Source of the DNA: CAMDPA01 sp965223035
Lineage (GTDB): Bacteria; Pseudomonadota; Alphaproteobacteria; Rhizobiales; Hyphomicrobiaceae
DNA length: 64,000 nucleotides
Direction of reading: 5' to 3'
NCBI GenBank assembly: GCA_965223035.1
Contig: OZ244980.1
Location: 2,542,001 to 2,606,000, forward strand
Below, piece by piece: positions 8,946 through 17,189 of the stretch. Made by a program: the position numbers and the translations under genes. The notes below the pieces were generated by a model. That model searched no databases. It worked only from the letters and a program-made list of their open reading frames with translations, and was not told where the DNA came from. Position 1 is the first letter of the stretch; each line of letters opens with the position of its first letter.

Positions 8946-9030
8946 TAGAGCAACCTGCCTTTAATCGGAATCGGAACGATCCCGATTAAAGGCAGAAAGT
9001 TGCTCGACACTTTAAGGCGCGATGATCTAG
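8946..9030. repeat. Family A palindromic element, copy 2 (long form)
   Basis: Starts TAGAGCAACCTGCC, has the core TTTAATCGG...CGATTAAA, then the extra segment AGAAAGTTGCTC-GACACTTTAAGG, and ends GATGATCTAG. It is in the opposite orientation to copy 1. Confidence 0.8.
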
Positions 9031-9206
9031 CGTTCGCGCTCTCGCAACCGCCGGGACCCAGGGTCCCGACCGTGAATGTGAGGGCGGATGGATCATGGGG
9101 GTCGGGAGCTGGCGTACACGTCGCATGTCGCCGCACCACGTTGATCGCACAGCTGCCAACGGCGTGCCGGTGCGCTAACTACATGCGTGTCAGAGATAGC
9201 TGAAAC

Positions 9207-9270
9207 CATCCCGCTCCCCCGCCCAGCCAACCACGACGTCGTGCCATTGGGTGGCCGAGCGGTGAGCGGG
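9207..9270. repeat. Family B inverted repeat, copy 3
   Basis: Left arm CATCCCGCTCCCCCGCCC; right arm GGTGGCCGAGCGGTGAGCGG. The centre holds CGTGCCATTGG, which also occurs in copy 4 and, with small changes, in copy 5. Confidence 0.5.
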
Positions 9271-9541
9271 CGACCCGGCTGATCGGCCTATGGCGGATAG
9301 GGTCTCATGCATCGCGCCAGATGTCGCTGCGCTATCGTCTGCTGCAATCCTCTGTGTTGCGCTGCTGATGAACAAGGCCGGCCAAGATTGCAGGCGGCGG
9401 ACCCGAGGGAGCGAGGCGCCGCCGTCTGTCGCGCCATCTCGATGAGCTGCGGGGCGCGCGCGACCATTGCTCCCGTCGCGGGGGCAATTTCATTCGAACC
9501 CATCGTTAGCCGGGCTGTCAACGCACGGCGGTGTCGAGCCC

Positions 9542-9664
9542 CTAAATAACCGGTGCGAACGGACCAAGCCTGCTTTGATCGAGCACGACGTCCGCCGCAA
9601 ACCCGACACCAATTGCCAACACGGCAACAAGGATGACCATTGGGATGATACCGACCGACGTCAT
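9542..9664 (-). CDS. Candidate 40-residue single-pass membrane protein
   Basis: A minus-strand frame from ATG 9664 to TAG 9542-9544 encodes a 40-residue peptide that begins MTSVGIIPMVILVAVLAIGV and ends in QSRLGPFAPVI. One hydrophobic helix covers about residues 4-24, followed by a short polar tail. GGGTGG lies 5 nt before the ATG and could serve as a ribosome site. Such a clean transmembrane profile is unusual for chance translation of GC-rich DNA. I do not recognise a family, and there is no operon partner. Confidence 0.4.
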   Translation of the reverse strand: MTSVGIIPMVILVAVLAIGVGFAADVVLDQSRLGPFAPVI

Positions 9665-9988
9665 CAACGCCACCCGTCAACAGTCGCGCAGCGCATTCGG
9701 GTCCCCGCGTCTGCCCGCGCTGAGCAGCGTTTTCTGACACAAGTGTAAAGCGGTGACCAAGCGTACGGCAAAGCAATTGAACTTCATCCATTTCAACCAA
9801 ACCGTGAACCGGCGAGCGGGTTGCTGTCGCGGTACGAACGCAGGGCACGATGATCTGACGGCGCCGCCAAGGAGATGGCAGCTCCGGGTGCGAGTTCGAC
9901 GGGCGTGACGCGCGCGCAATCATGTCCGTGGCCCTGCCAGACACGACCTCGGTCCGAACTGATAGTCGTTCTACGCGCAGCGTTGAGC

Positions 9989-12253
9989 TCAGCCCTGCGC
10001 GAGCTGCCACACCCGTTGCGGGCTGAGGGGCAAGGCATATGGCTGCGTGCCCAGCGCATTGGCTACGGCATTGGCCAGCAAGCCGCCGGTGGGGATGATC
10101 CCGCCCTCCCCCGCTCCTTTGGCCCCCAACGGGTTGTTGGGTGACGGGCTTAGCTCCAATGCTTCAATGCGGATGGTCGGGAAATCGCGCGCGGTCGCCA
10201 GCAGATAATCAGCCAACGAGCCGGTCAACAGCTGGCCGTCGTCATCATAGACAAAATGCTCCAACACGGTGCCGCTCAGCCCCTGGACGATGGCCCCCAG
10301 GCATTGGCCATGCAACGTCATCGGATTGATGATACGGCCCACGTCCTCGATGGCGACATAATCGAGCACGACGACCGCCCCAGTGCCGGGGTCGACCGCG
10401 ACATGGACGGCATGTGCACCATAAGAATAGGTGCGATGGGGTGAGGTGTACACGCCGTCGGCGGCTGCAACATCGCCGCTGAGCTCGGCGAAACTCAGCG
10501 TCGCGCCGCTTGCTCCGGAAACGGTGCCGTCGCCGATCTCGATCTCATCTGTCGCACAATTCAGTCGGGCGGCGGCGGCGGCCCGGATCGAGGCTTTGAG
10601 GGTTTGTGCCGCCTTGATCAAAGCGGAGCCCGCCATCACGGTGGAGCGCGAGCTGAAAGCGCCGACGCCATCCTCGACCAGCCCGGTCGAGCCGTGTTGC
10701 ACGCGCGCGATGCGGTCCAGCGGTAGATCCAAAACATCGCCGGCGATCTGGCGAAATACCGTCTCTATGCCTTGGCCGAGGGCTGAAGAGCCGACGTTGA
10801 CGGTGACACGGCCGTCGGCCCCAAGACTGAGTCGCGCACTTTCTTTACCGGAGCCGGCCCCCTCCAAATAGCAGCCAATGGCGATGCCGTGTCGGCGCCC
10901 ATCGATCAAGCGTCCTTGCATCGCGGCTTTTTTCGGCCAATCGAAGGCGGCAAGGCAGCGGTCCAAGGTCACGGCATAGTCGCCGCTATCGCAGGCACTG
11001 GCAATGTTGAGCGGCATCACCGTCGGCAGCGGCCACGGCATGTCCTCAGCGCGCACCAGATTGCGGCGACGAAACGCGACACGGTCAATGCCGAGATCGC
11101 CCGCCGCCAGATCCAGCATGCGCTCACGGAAGAAATCGGCCTCGTAGCGGCCAGGTCCGCGATAGGTTCCCGACGGCGTTTTGTTGGTGACCACCAACGT
11201 GACCTGCGAGTGAACGTGCTCGATCCGATAGGGGCCGCTCAATACCTGCGCGATGTTGCGCGGTGGTGTCGAGCCCGTGGTGCGGATGTAGGCGCCCATG
11301 TTGACGAGCGTGCGTGCCCGTAGCGCTTGGATCCGGCCATCCGACGCGCACGCGATCTCGATCTCGCATTCCGCCTCGCGCGCGTGATTGGTCGCCAGCA
11401 AGTGCTCGCGCCGATCCTCCAACCAACGCACCGGCCGACCAAGCGCGCGCGCCGCAAACGGGATCAGAAAATCTTCCGGATAAAACTCGCCGCGAACACC
11501 GAAACCACCACCAACATCGTTTTCAATGAGGTCGACCTGCTGCTCGGCGAGCGCCAGTAACTGCGCCAACGCTCGCCGATTGTGATAGGGCACCTTGGCG
11601 GCGCCGAGCACGGTCAGCCGTTGGGCCGCATCGTCCCAGTTCGCCAACAGGCCACGCGGTTCTAGCGGCGTTGCGCTATGGCGATGCACGGAAAATCGTT
11701 CGCGACGCACATAAGCGGCGTCGACAAAGGCGGCGTCCGCATCCCCTTTGATGCCTTCCAGCGTGGCCGGGCTATTGGCGCCGGCCGCCTCGACCAAGAG
11801 CGTTGCACCGGCCAGCGCATCGGCCCCGTCCAGCACCGCCCTCAACGGTTCGATCTCGACGGTCACCGCCTCCGCCGCATCTTCTGCAAGGGCCTGGGTC
11901 GCGGCGATGACAACGGCCACCGGCTCGCCCACGTACCGGACCTTGCCGTCGGCGATCACCGGCTGCTCAAACGGCTTATAGGGTGGCTGCGCGTCAAGCC
12001 GGATCGGGATTCGCGGCACTGGCGGCCCAAGCTCGGCAGCCGTGAAAACGGCGAGCACGCCGGGCAGCGCCAAGGCTGCTTCCGGCCTGATCGCGTGGAT
12101 TAATCCATGCGCAATGCCGCTGCGGACGATGGCGGCGTGCACCATCCCCTGGCAGGCGATATCACCGACGAATTGGCCCTGCCCGCGCAGAAAGCGCAAA
12201 TCCTCGAACCGCTCAATCGGCGCTCCAATCAGCCGGTTTGCGGGCGTGATCAC
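9989..12253 (-). CDS. Xanthine dehydrogenase-family molybdopterin-binding subunit (CoxL form II-like), orphan 1
   Basis: This 754-residue protein is a molybdenum hydroxylase large subunit. It starts with the family pattern RFEDLRFLRGQGQFVGD, has the Moco-binding GGGFGVRGEFYPED segment, TYRGPGRYEADFF near the middle and the catalytic-glutamate motif GAKGAGEGG near the C-terminus. The CO-dehydrogenase signature AYxCSFR is absent, so CO oxidation is not indicated. It starts with GTG at 12253 after GAGG at about 10 nt. No FAD (CoxM) or 2Fe-2S (CoxS) subunit gene is adjacent. Substrate unknown, probably an N-heterocycle or aldehyde. Confidence 0.88.
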   Translation of the reverse strand: MITPANRLIGAPIERFEDLRFLRGQGQFVGDIACQGMVHAAIVRSGIAHGLIHAIRPEAALALPGVLAVFTAAELGPPVPRIPIRLDAQPPYKPFEQPVIADGKVRYVGEPVAVVIAATQALAEDAAEAVTVEIEPLRAVLDGADALAGATLLVEAAGANSPATLEGIKGDADAAFVDAAYVRRERFSVHRHSATPLEPRGLLANWDDAAQRLTVLGAAKVPYHNRRALAQLLALAEQQVDLIENDVGGGFGVRGEFYPEDFLIPFAARALGRPVRWLEDRREHLLATNHAREAECEIEIACASDGRIQALRARTLVNMGAYIRTTGSTPPRNIAQVLSGPYRIEHVHSQVTLVVTNKTPSGTYRGPGRYEADFFRERMLDLAAGDLGIDRVAFRRRNLVRAEDMPWPLPTVMPLNIASACDSGDYAVTLDRCLAAFDWPKKAAMQGRLIDGRRHGIAIGCYLEGAGSGKESARLSLGADGRVTVNVGSSALGQGIETVFRQIAGDVLDLPLDRIARVQHGSTGLVEDGVGAFSSRSTVMAGSALIKAAQTLKASIRAAAAARLNCATDEIEIGDGTVSGASGATLSFAELSGDVAAADGVYTSPHRTYSYGAHAVHVAVDPGTGAVVVLDYVAIEDVGRIINPMTLHGQCLGAIVQGLSGTVLEHFVYDDDGQLLTGSLADYLLATARDFPTIRIEALELSPSPNNPLGAKGAGEGGIIPTGGLLANAVANALGTQPYALPLSPQRVWQLAQG

Positions 12254-12800
12254 GGTTGTCGGACCTCAGTGGTTGTAACGCGTGGTATTTGCCCTCGAGG
12301 CCGCCGGCTCGCGCACGCCGGTTGACCACCTCAAGGCCCACCGATGATTGCTCCTGAAGTGAGAATAACCTTCTGCAAGTGATCGGAAGCGCCCGCTTGC
12401 GGTGAGACGCAGGTCGCTCTGGCCAGTGGACAATAGGGGACCGATCAAGCCGGTGGCAAGACGCGGTCAAGCCTGCTCGCCGAGCCGGCTGATCCGTCGG
12501 GCCCGTGCAACGGTTTGGTCAAACCCCGCAATTGCGGATGGAACAATGGCGAACCTCGGGCCGCGTGGTCGACCGGGCCCGGCGCAACACGGGCCGCTAG
12601 AGCAACCTGCCTTTGATCGGAATCGGAACGATCCCGATCAAAGGCGCGATGATCTAGCTTCAGGGCGCGGATCGCGAGGAGTGTACTTGCGCGTCCCATA
12701 CGCGCATGCTTTGTGACTTATCAACACCGATGATTGCTTCAGCTGAGCCAATAGGGTTCAGTGTGCGGATCGGTGTGGCTGCAACGTCGAGGATGACGTC
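12254..12800. other. 547-bp divergent spacer
   Basis: Lies between two divergently transcribed genes, so both promoters must be here. It holds family A copy 3. No gene is supported. Confidence 0.4.
12597..12657. repeat. Family A palindromic element, copy 3 (short form)
   Basis: Bounded by CTAG at both ends (12597-12600 and 12654-12657). The core reads CCTTTGATCGG...CCGATCAAAGG: both arms changed together relative to copy 2 (TTAATC to TTGATC and the matching complement), a compensatory change. Confidence 0.82.
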
Positions 12801-15446
12801 ATGCTCAAGGTTCTGCAGCGCGGCGGCTTGGCGCTCGCCCGTGTCATTTTGGCGTTGCACTATAAGGTCGAGCTGAAGAACGCCGATGCGGTGCGCGGCT
12901 TGAAGGGCGGGATGATCTGTCCCAACCACGTTGCCCTCGCCGACCCCCCGCTGTTGATCACGGCGATCGGCAGGTACGTGGTGCCGCGCCCGGTCGCCTA
13001 TAGCGGCATGTATTATGCACCGCTGCTCAATCCGTTGATGCGGCTGATAAGAGCCATGCCGATCGACAGTACCTGGGACGGGGTCAGCGATTGGAAACGC
13101 TTTAAGATCAGGCGACAGCTTGACGTGATCCGATCGGCGGTGGCGGCCGGCGACACCTTGCTGGTCTATCCTTCCGGCCAACTCAGAGCGGGGGAAACCG
13201 AGCAGTTGGGTGGAAAGTCCAGCGTGTTCGAACTGATGCGGGAATTTGGCGATCAGCCGCTGGTTCTGGCGCGCATCCGTGGACTGCACGGCAGCGTCTG
13301 GTCGCGCTACTTCACCGGCGGCGTCCGCACGCCTAGCTGGGCCCACATATTCGCGATCGTGCGCAGGACGCCAAGCCTGCTGTTGCGTCGGGTCACCGTG
13401 ACCATCGAGCTGGAACGGTTTGACCGTGCGCCTGCGCTGGCGACCGTCCGCGAATTCAACCAATGGTTGGAAGGCTGGTATAACGCAGTTCCCGATGGGG
13501 TGATTCCGGGTCGACCCGAGGCGCAGGTGGAGGGGTTCAGTTATGCCGACCGCGTGACTCAATACGATGACGTGCCCTTGGATCCTGCCATCTCAAAAAA
13601 GGTGATCGCCCATCTGGCCATGGAAGCCAGAGTGGATCCGGCGACGGTCAAGCCCGAGATGGATTTGATCAGGGATTTGGGACTCGATTCGCTCGTGACC
13701 TCTACGTTGCCGCTCTGGGTCGAAGAGCAGTTCGGCCATCAAATCGACGCTGGAGCTCAGGTGCTGGAAGTGCGCGACGTGATTTTGGGCGCGCAGGGCC
13801 TGTTGCATGAGGTGGGGCCGCAGCGCGATGTGACGATGCCGGATGGCTGGCGGGACAACATTCGGTTAGCCCCTGCGTTTCCGGTAGAGGCACGCAATCT
13901 GGCGCACGGCATCCTGCTGCAGGCCGAGCGCATGGGGCCTGGTGCGGTGGCCATGGGAGACGACCGTTCCGGTGTTCTTACCTATCGGCAGGTCTCGGAG
14001 CGCGCGATCATGCTGGCGCGTGTCGTGCGTGCCCTGCCGGAGGATCGCATCGGCGTGATGTTGCCGGCGTCCGTCGGTGCCGCGGTGGTGTCGTTGGCCG
14101 TCCTGTTGACCGGGAAGACATTGGTGCCCTTGAACTGGACCAATGGTCCGGCTGCGCTGGACGCTTCGGTCGAATTGGCGGGCTTGCGCACAATCCTTAC
14201 GTCGGACGTGTTCTTAGACAAGGCCAATGTCGCGTTGTCTGACGAGACGATGGCCAAACTCGTGCCGTTGGAGGGACTGCGTTCGAACATCGGGGTAACG
14301 GGGTTGCTCGCCGGTAAATGGCTTGCGCGTCGCTCCGCAGCGAAAATTCTGGCCGCTTGCGGCAATAACGCCGGACGGGCGGATCAGGCCGTCATCTTGT
14401 TCACCTCCGGGTCAGAAACTCTGCCCAAGGGCGTGCCGCTTTCGCACGACAACATGTTGTCCAACATTGACGGGGCGTTGGCTGCCATCGAGGGGCTTCC
14501 TGGCGATGTGATGTACGGGTTTTTGCCGCCGTTCCATAGTTTCGGAATGACCATGATCGTCGCGCTGTCGATGGTCAGCGGCGTGAAGGTGGCGTTCGAT
14601 GCGGATCCACGCAAGTATCGGCACTTGGCGCATGGGGTGCAGAAGTGGGGGGCGACCCTGGTTGCCGGCACACCGGATTTCTTGATTGGCATTCTCAATG
14701 CCGGCGAGGAGGAAAACTTCGCGACCGTTCGTGCTTTTCTGTCCGGCGCGCAGAAGGCGCCGGCAACGTTGCGCGATCGCGCTGAGGCGCTGGGGGCGGA
14801 CCTGATCGAGGGCTATGGTATTACCGAGACCTCTCCGCTGGTGAGCGCTACCCGCACCGGTGAGCCGGCGGTCGGCGTGGGCCGGCCGATCAAGGGCGTT
14901 GATGTCGTCATCGTCGATCCTGTTAGCTTCGAGCGATTGGCTCCTGGGCAAGAAGGATTGATCATGGTGCATGGGCCCAGCGTGTTTGGCGGCTACCTCG
15001 GCAACGTGGCGTCCCCGTTTGTCACGGTCGACGGACGCAGTTACTACAACACCGGCGACCTGGGACATTTCGTCGGCCCCAGTCTCGTCATCTCCGGTCG
15101 TCTTAAGCGGTTTTTGAAGTACGCCGGCGAGATGGTCAGTTTGCCCGCGATCGAGGAGGCCTTGGTCGCAAGGTGGCCTGCCGGGGAGGACGGACCGATC
15201 GTGACCGTCGATGGCGAGGAACGCGATAACGGATTGTCACCGCTCATCTGTCTTTACGCTACCGATCGCAGCATCGATCTGGAGGAGGCTAATCGGGTGC
15301 TCAAGGCGGCGGGATTGCCCCCGATCGCCTATGTCCGCCATATCCATTATATGGAGGAGATACCCCTGCTGGGCAGCGGCAAGACCAATTACCGCGCATT
15401 ACCGCGGCCGTGGATGGTGGATTCGGCCAACCGGGCGGCAGTATGA
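12801..15446 (+). CDS. Acyltransferase-ACP-acyl-activating enzyme fusion (Aas-like)
   Basis: Three domains are visible in 881 residues. Residues 1-220 form a PlsC-type acyltransferase with the NHxxxxD motif (His43, Asp48) and YPSGQLRAGE as the FPEGTR equivalent. Residues about 255-335 form an acyl carrier domain with LIRDLGLDSL, where Ser297 would carry phosphopantetheine. Residues about 360-870 form an AMP-forming acyl-activating enzyme with ILFTSGSETLPKGVPLSH and EGYGITETSPL. E. coli Aas reacylates lysophospholipids with separate ACP; here ACP is built in, so activation and transfer could occur on one chain. GAGGA lies 6 nt before the ATG. No transmembrane segments are obvious. It could serve phospholipid repair or a special lipid. 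Confidence 0.85.
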   Translation: MLKVLQRGGLALARVILALHYKVELKNADAVRGLKGGMICPNHVALADPPLLITAIGRYVVPRPVAYSGMYYAPLLNPLMRLIRAMPIDSTWDGVSDWKRFKIRRQLDVIRSAVAAGDTLLVYPSGQLRAGETEQLGGKSSVFELMREFGDQPLVLARIRGLHGSVWSRYFTGGVRTPSWAHIFAIVRRTPSLLLRRVTVTIELERFDRAPALATVREFNQWLEGWYNAVPDGVIPGRPEAQVEGFSYADRVTQYDDVPLDPAISKKVIAHLAMEARVDPATVKPEMDLIRDLGLDSLVTSTLPLWVEEQFGHQIDAGAQVLEVRDVILGAQGLLHEVGPQRDVTMPDGWRDNIRLAPAFPVEARNLAHGILLQAERMGPGAVAMGDDRSGVLTYRQVSERAIMLARVVRALPEDRIGVMLPASVGAAVVSLAVLLTGKTLVPLNWTNGPAALDASVELAGLRTILTSDVFLDKANVALSDETMAKLVPLEGLRSNIGVTGLLAGKWLARRSAAKILAACGNNAGRADQAVILFTSGSETLPKGVPLSHDNMLSNIDGALAAIEGLPGDVMYGFLPPFHSFGMTMIVALSMVSGVKVAFDADPRKYRHLAHGVQKWGATLVAGTPDFLIGILNAGEEENFATVRAFLSGAQKAPATLRDRAEALGADLIEGYGITETSPLVSATRTGEPAVGVGRPIKGVDVVIVDPVSFERLAPGQEGLIMVHGPSVFGGYLGNVASPFVTVDGRSYYNTGDLGHFVGPSLVISGRLKRFLKYAGEMVSLPAIEEALVARWPAGEDGPIVTVDGEERDNGLSPLICLYATDRSIDLEEANRVLKAAGLPPIAYVRHIHYMEEIPLLGSGKTNYRALPRPWMVDSANRAAV

Positions 15447-15466
15447 GCCAAGCGCAGTTCGTCCCC

Positions 15467-15550
15467 AAGAGCAACCTGCTGTTGATCGGAATCGGATCCA
15501 ATCCGATCAACAGCAGAAAGTTGCTCACCACTTTAAGGCACGATGATCTA
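15467..15550. repeat. Family A palindromic element, copy 4 (long form)
   Basis: Starts AAGAGCAACCTGC and ends GGCACGATGATCTA. The core reads TGTTGATCGG...CCGATCAACA, again changed in both arms together compared with other copies. Confidence 0.78.
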
Positions 15551-15626
15551 ACGCAACGTTGATCGGACTCGGGCGACTTGCGCCTAACAGTAGGTTTGCT
15601 ATGGCGTTGCGGCGTTGGCGGGAGCC

Positions 15627-15680
15627 AACCCGCTCCCCGCCCGGTCGCCCACACGTGCGTGCCATTGGACGGCCGACTGA
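15627..15680. repeat. Family B inverted repeat, copy 4
   Basis: AACCCGCTCCCCGCCCGGTC is followed by CGTGCCATTGGACGGCC. The right arm is shortened. Confidence 0.45.
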
Positions 15681-15722
15681 GACAGCGAGACGGTATGGCT
15701 CATCCGCTTCGTCGGCAGTGAT

Positions 15723-15785
15723 CTAGATCATCGCGCCTTAAATCGGAACCGCAAAGCCGGTTCCGATTAAAGGCCGGTTGCTCTA
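15723..15785. repeat. Family A palindromic element, copy 5 (short form)
   Basis: Bounded by CTAG at 15723-15726 and 15782-15785. The same core as copy 1, with one uncompensated change in the right arm (GATTAAAGG). Confidence 0.82.
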
Positions 15786-15817
15786 GCAACGAAGTGGCTC
15801 AAACCGATGACGTAGCT

Positions 15818-16285
15818 TCAGTCGACGTCGGCGGCCACCTTCATCGACACGATCTTATCGGGGTTTTGCACCGGTTCGCCCCGCTTGATTTGATCGACGT
15901 TCTCCATGCCTTCGGTGACTTTGCCCCACACCGTGTACTGCTTGTCGAGGAAATTGGCATCATCGAAACAGATGAAAAACTGACTGTTGGCGCTGTTTGG
16001 ATTGGCGGCGCGGGCCATTGAACATACGCCGCGCACGTGTGGCTCATCGTTGAATTCGGCGGTCAGATTGCCATACGTTGAACCGCCGGTTCCCGTTCCA
16101 TTCGGGCAACCGGTCTGCGCCATAAAACCGTCGATCACCCGGTGGAACACGATGCCGTCATAAAAGCCTTCACGTGCTAGCGTTTTGATGCGTTCCACGT
16201 GGCCGGGCGCCAGATCCGGCCGCATTTCGATCACAACTCGACCTTTGGTGGTCTCGATGACGAGCGTGTTGTCAGCGTCAGACAT
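15818..16285 (-). CDS. ppiB: Cytoplasmic peptidyl-prolyl cis-trans isomerase (cyclophilin)
   Basis: A 155-residue single-domain cyclophilin without signal peptide. Family marks are FHRVIDGFMAQTGCPNGTGTG, FNDEPHVRGVCSMARA and NSQFFICFDDA; the Arg in FHRV and the Phe, Gln, Ser of the substrate site are kept. It catalyses proline isomerisation during protein folding. GGAG precedes the ATG. The secreted paralogue lies upstream on the same strand with 150 bp between, so the two probably arose by duplication and serve two compartments. Confidence 0.93.
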   Translation of the reverse strand: MSDADNTLVIETTKGRVVIEMRPDLAPGHVERIKTLAREGFYDGIVFHRVIDGFMAQTGCPNGTGTGGSTYGNLTAEFNDEPHVRGVCSMARAANPNSANSQFFICFDDANFLDKQYTVWGKVTEGMENVDQIKRGEPVQNPDKIVSMKVAADVD

Positions 16286-16435
16286 TGAACGTACTCCATA
16301 ATTCGGACGGACCCAAACGCGTCGCCATCACGTGATGGCGAAGCCGCATGCGCGGCGGCGCAGTGCTTGCACGCCGGCACCGTCCCGCCGTCGCGTAACC
16401 GGGACCCCAGTCGGCGATATTTTATCGATGTTCAA

Positions 16436-16990
16436 CTAGTTTTTGGCGGACAGCAAGTAGACCTTCTGCATGACATCGGGTCGCGTGACGATGCCGGAGC
16501 CGGAGGCGCCTTTTTTGATGCGTTTGATATGCTCCAAGCCGGAGATCACCTGACCCCAAACGGTGTATTGTCCGGTCAGGCCACGACAGCCGGTATCGTT
16601 GAAACAGATGAAGAACTGACTGTTGGCGCTGTTGGGATCGGCCGTGCGCGCTGCCCCGACCGTGCCGGCGCGGTAGGTGTAGCCGGTGAATTCTGCCGGT
16701 ACGTCGGCATATTTGGAGCCGCCGGTGCCGGTTCCCGTCGGATCTCCGGTTTGCGCCATGAAGCCGTCGATCACGCGATGCCACTTCACGCCATTATAAA
16801 AGCCTTCGTTGGCCAGGCGCTTGATGCGGGCGACATGCTTCGGGGCCAGATCCGGTCGCAGCTGGATGTGCACGGGACCTGATTTCAGCTCGATCACCAG
16901 CGTGTTATCCGGCGTTGCTTTGGGCGTTTGAGCGAGGGCGGATGCGCAGACCAGCACGAGTGCTGCCGCGACGATTGCGAGCAAGTGCAT
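16436..16990 (-). CDS. Periplasmic peptidyl-prolyl cis-trans isomerase (cyclophilin)
   Basis: The 184-residue protein begins with a signal peptide (LLAIVAAALVLVCASALAQ, cleavage after ALA), then a cyclophilin domain with WHRVIDGFMAQTGDPTGTGT, NSQFFICFNDTG and YTVWGQVISGLEHI. It is a periplasmic folding helper. GGGAG lies just before the ATG. It is close in sequence to the neighbouring cytoplasmic form. A pair of cyclophilins near coaD is common in Rhizobiales-type genomes, although here a TPP enzyme separates them from coaD. Confidence 0.93.
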   Translation of the reverse strand: MHLLAIVAAALVLVCASALAQTPKATPDNTLVIELKSGPVHIQLRPDLAPKHVARIKRLANEGFYNGVKWHRVIDGFMAQTGDPTGTGTGGSKYADVPAEFTGYTYRAGTVGAARTADPNSANSQFFICFNDTGCRGLTGQYTVWGQVISGLEHIKRIKKGASGSGIVTRPDVMQKVYLLSAKN

Positions 16991-17189
16991 GAGTGGAGGC
17001 TCCCTGGAAGACGACGGCGCAAAGGTTAACCATCGCTGATGATGCGGGCGCCGTCGTTGAAAGGTCCGACGACAATAGGTGCGCTGGCCTTATGGCGATT
17101 GTTGGACGGCAAGGCAAATGACAAATGACCCCATCCCGCGGCGGACCTGGGCGCCCATGACGTTATGGACCGCCAGTTGCGAGAGTGCT

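Larger units (their letters stand above)
8679..9988. other. 1.3-kb gene-poor stretch
   Basis: It contains family A copy 2, family B copy 3 and one candidate 40-codon gene on the minus strand. Longer frames on both strands (for example minus 9288-10010) have cysteine- and arginine-rich translations typical of random GC-rich DNA and are not accepted. Confidence 0.5.
15447..15817. other. 371-bp convergent spacer filled with repeats
   Basis: Between two converging genes. It holds family A copies 4 and 5 in opposite orientation and family B copy 4 between them. No gene. Confidence 0.55.

Noticed and set aside
9288..10010. Minus-strand 240-codon frame upstream of the first molybdenum hydroxylase
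   Set aside because: Its translation is Arg/Cys/Ala-rich without any family pattern and it overlaps family B copy-adjacent DNA and the 3' end of the next gene. A short membrane-like frame in another phase (9542-9664) is more plausible.
9989..12253. Aerobic CO dehydrogenase (coxL)
   Set aside because: The active-site AYxCSFR motif is absent and no coxM/coxS genes are adjacent, so only the broader xanthine dehydrogenase family is claimed.
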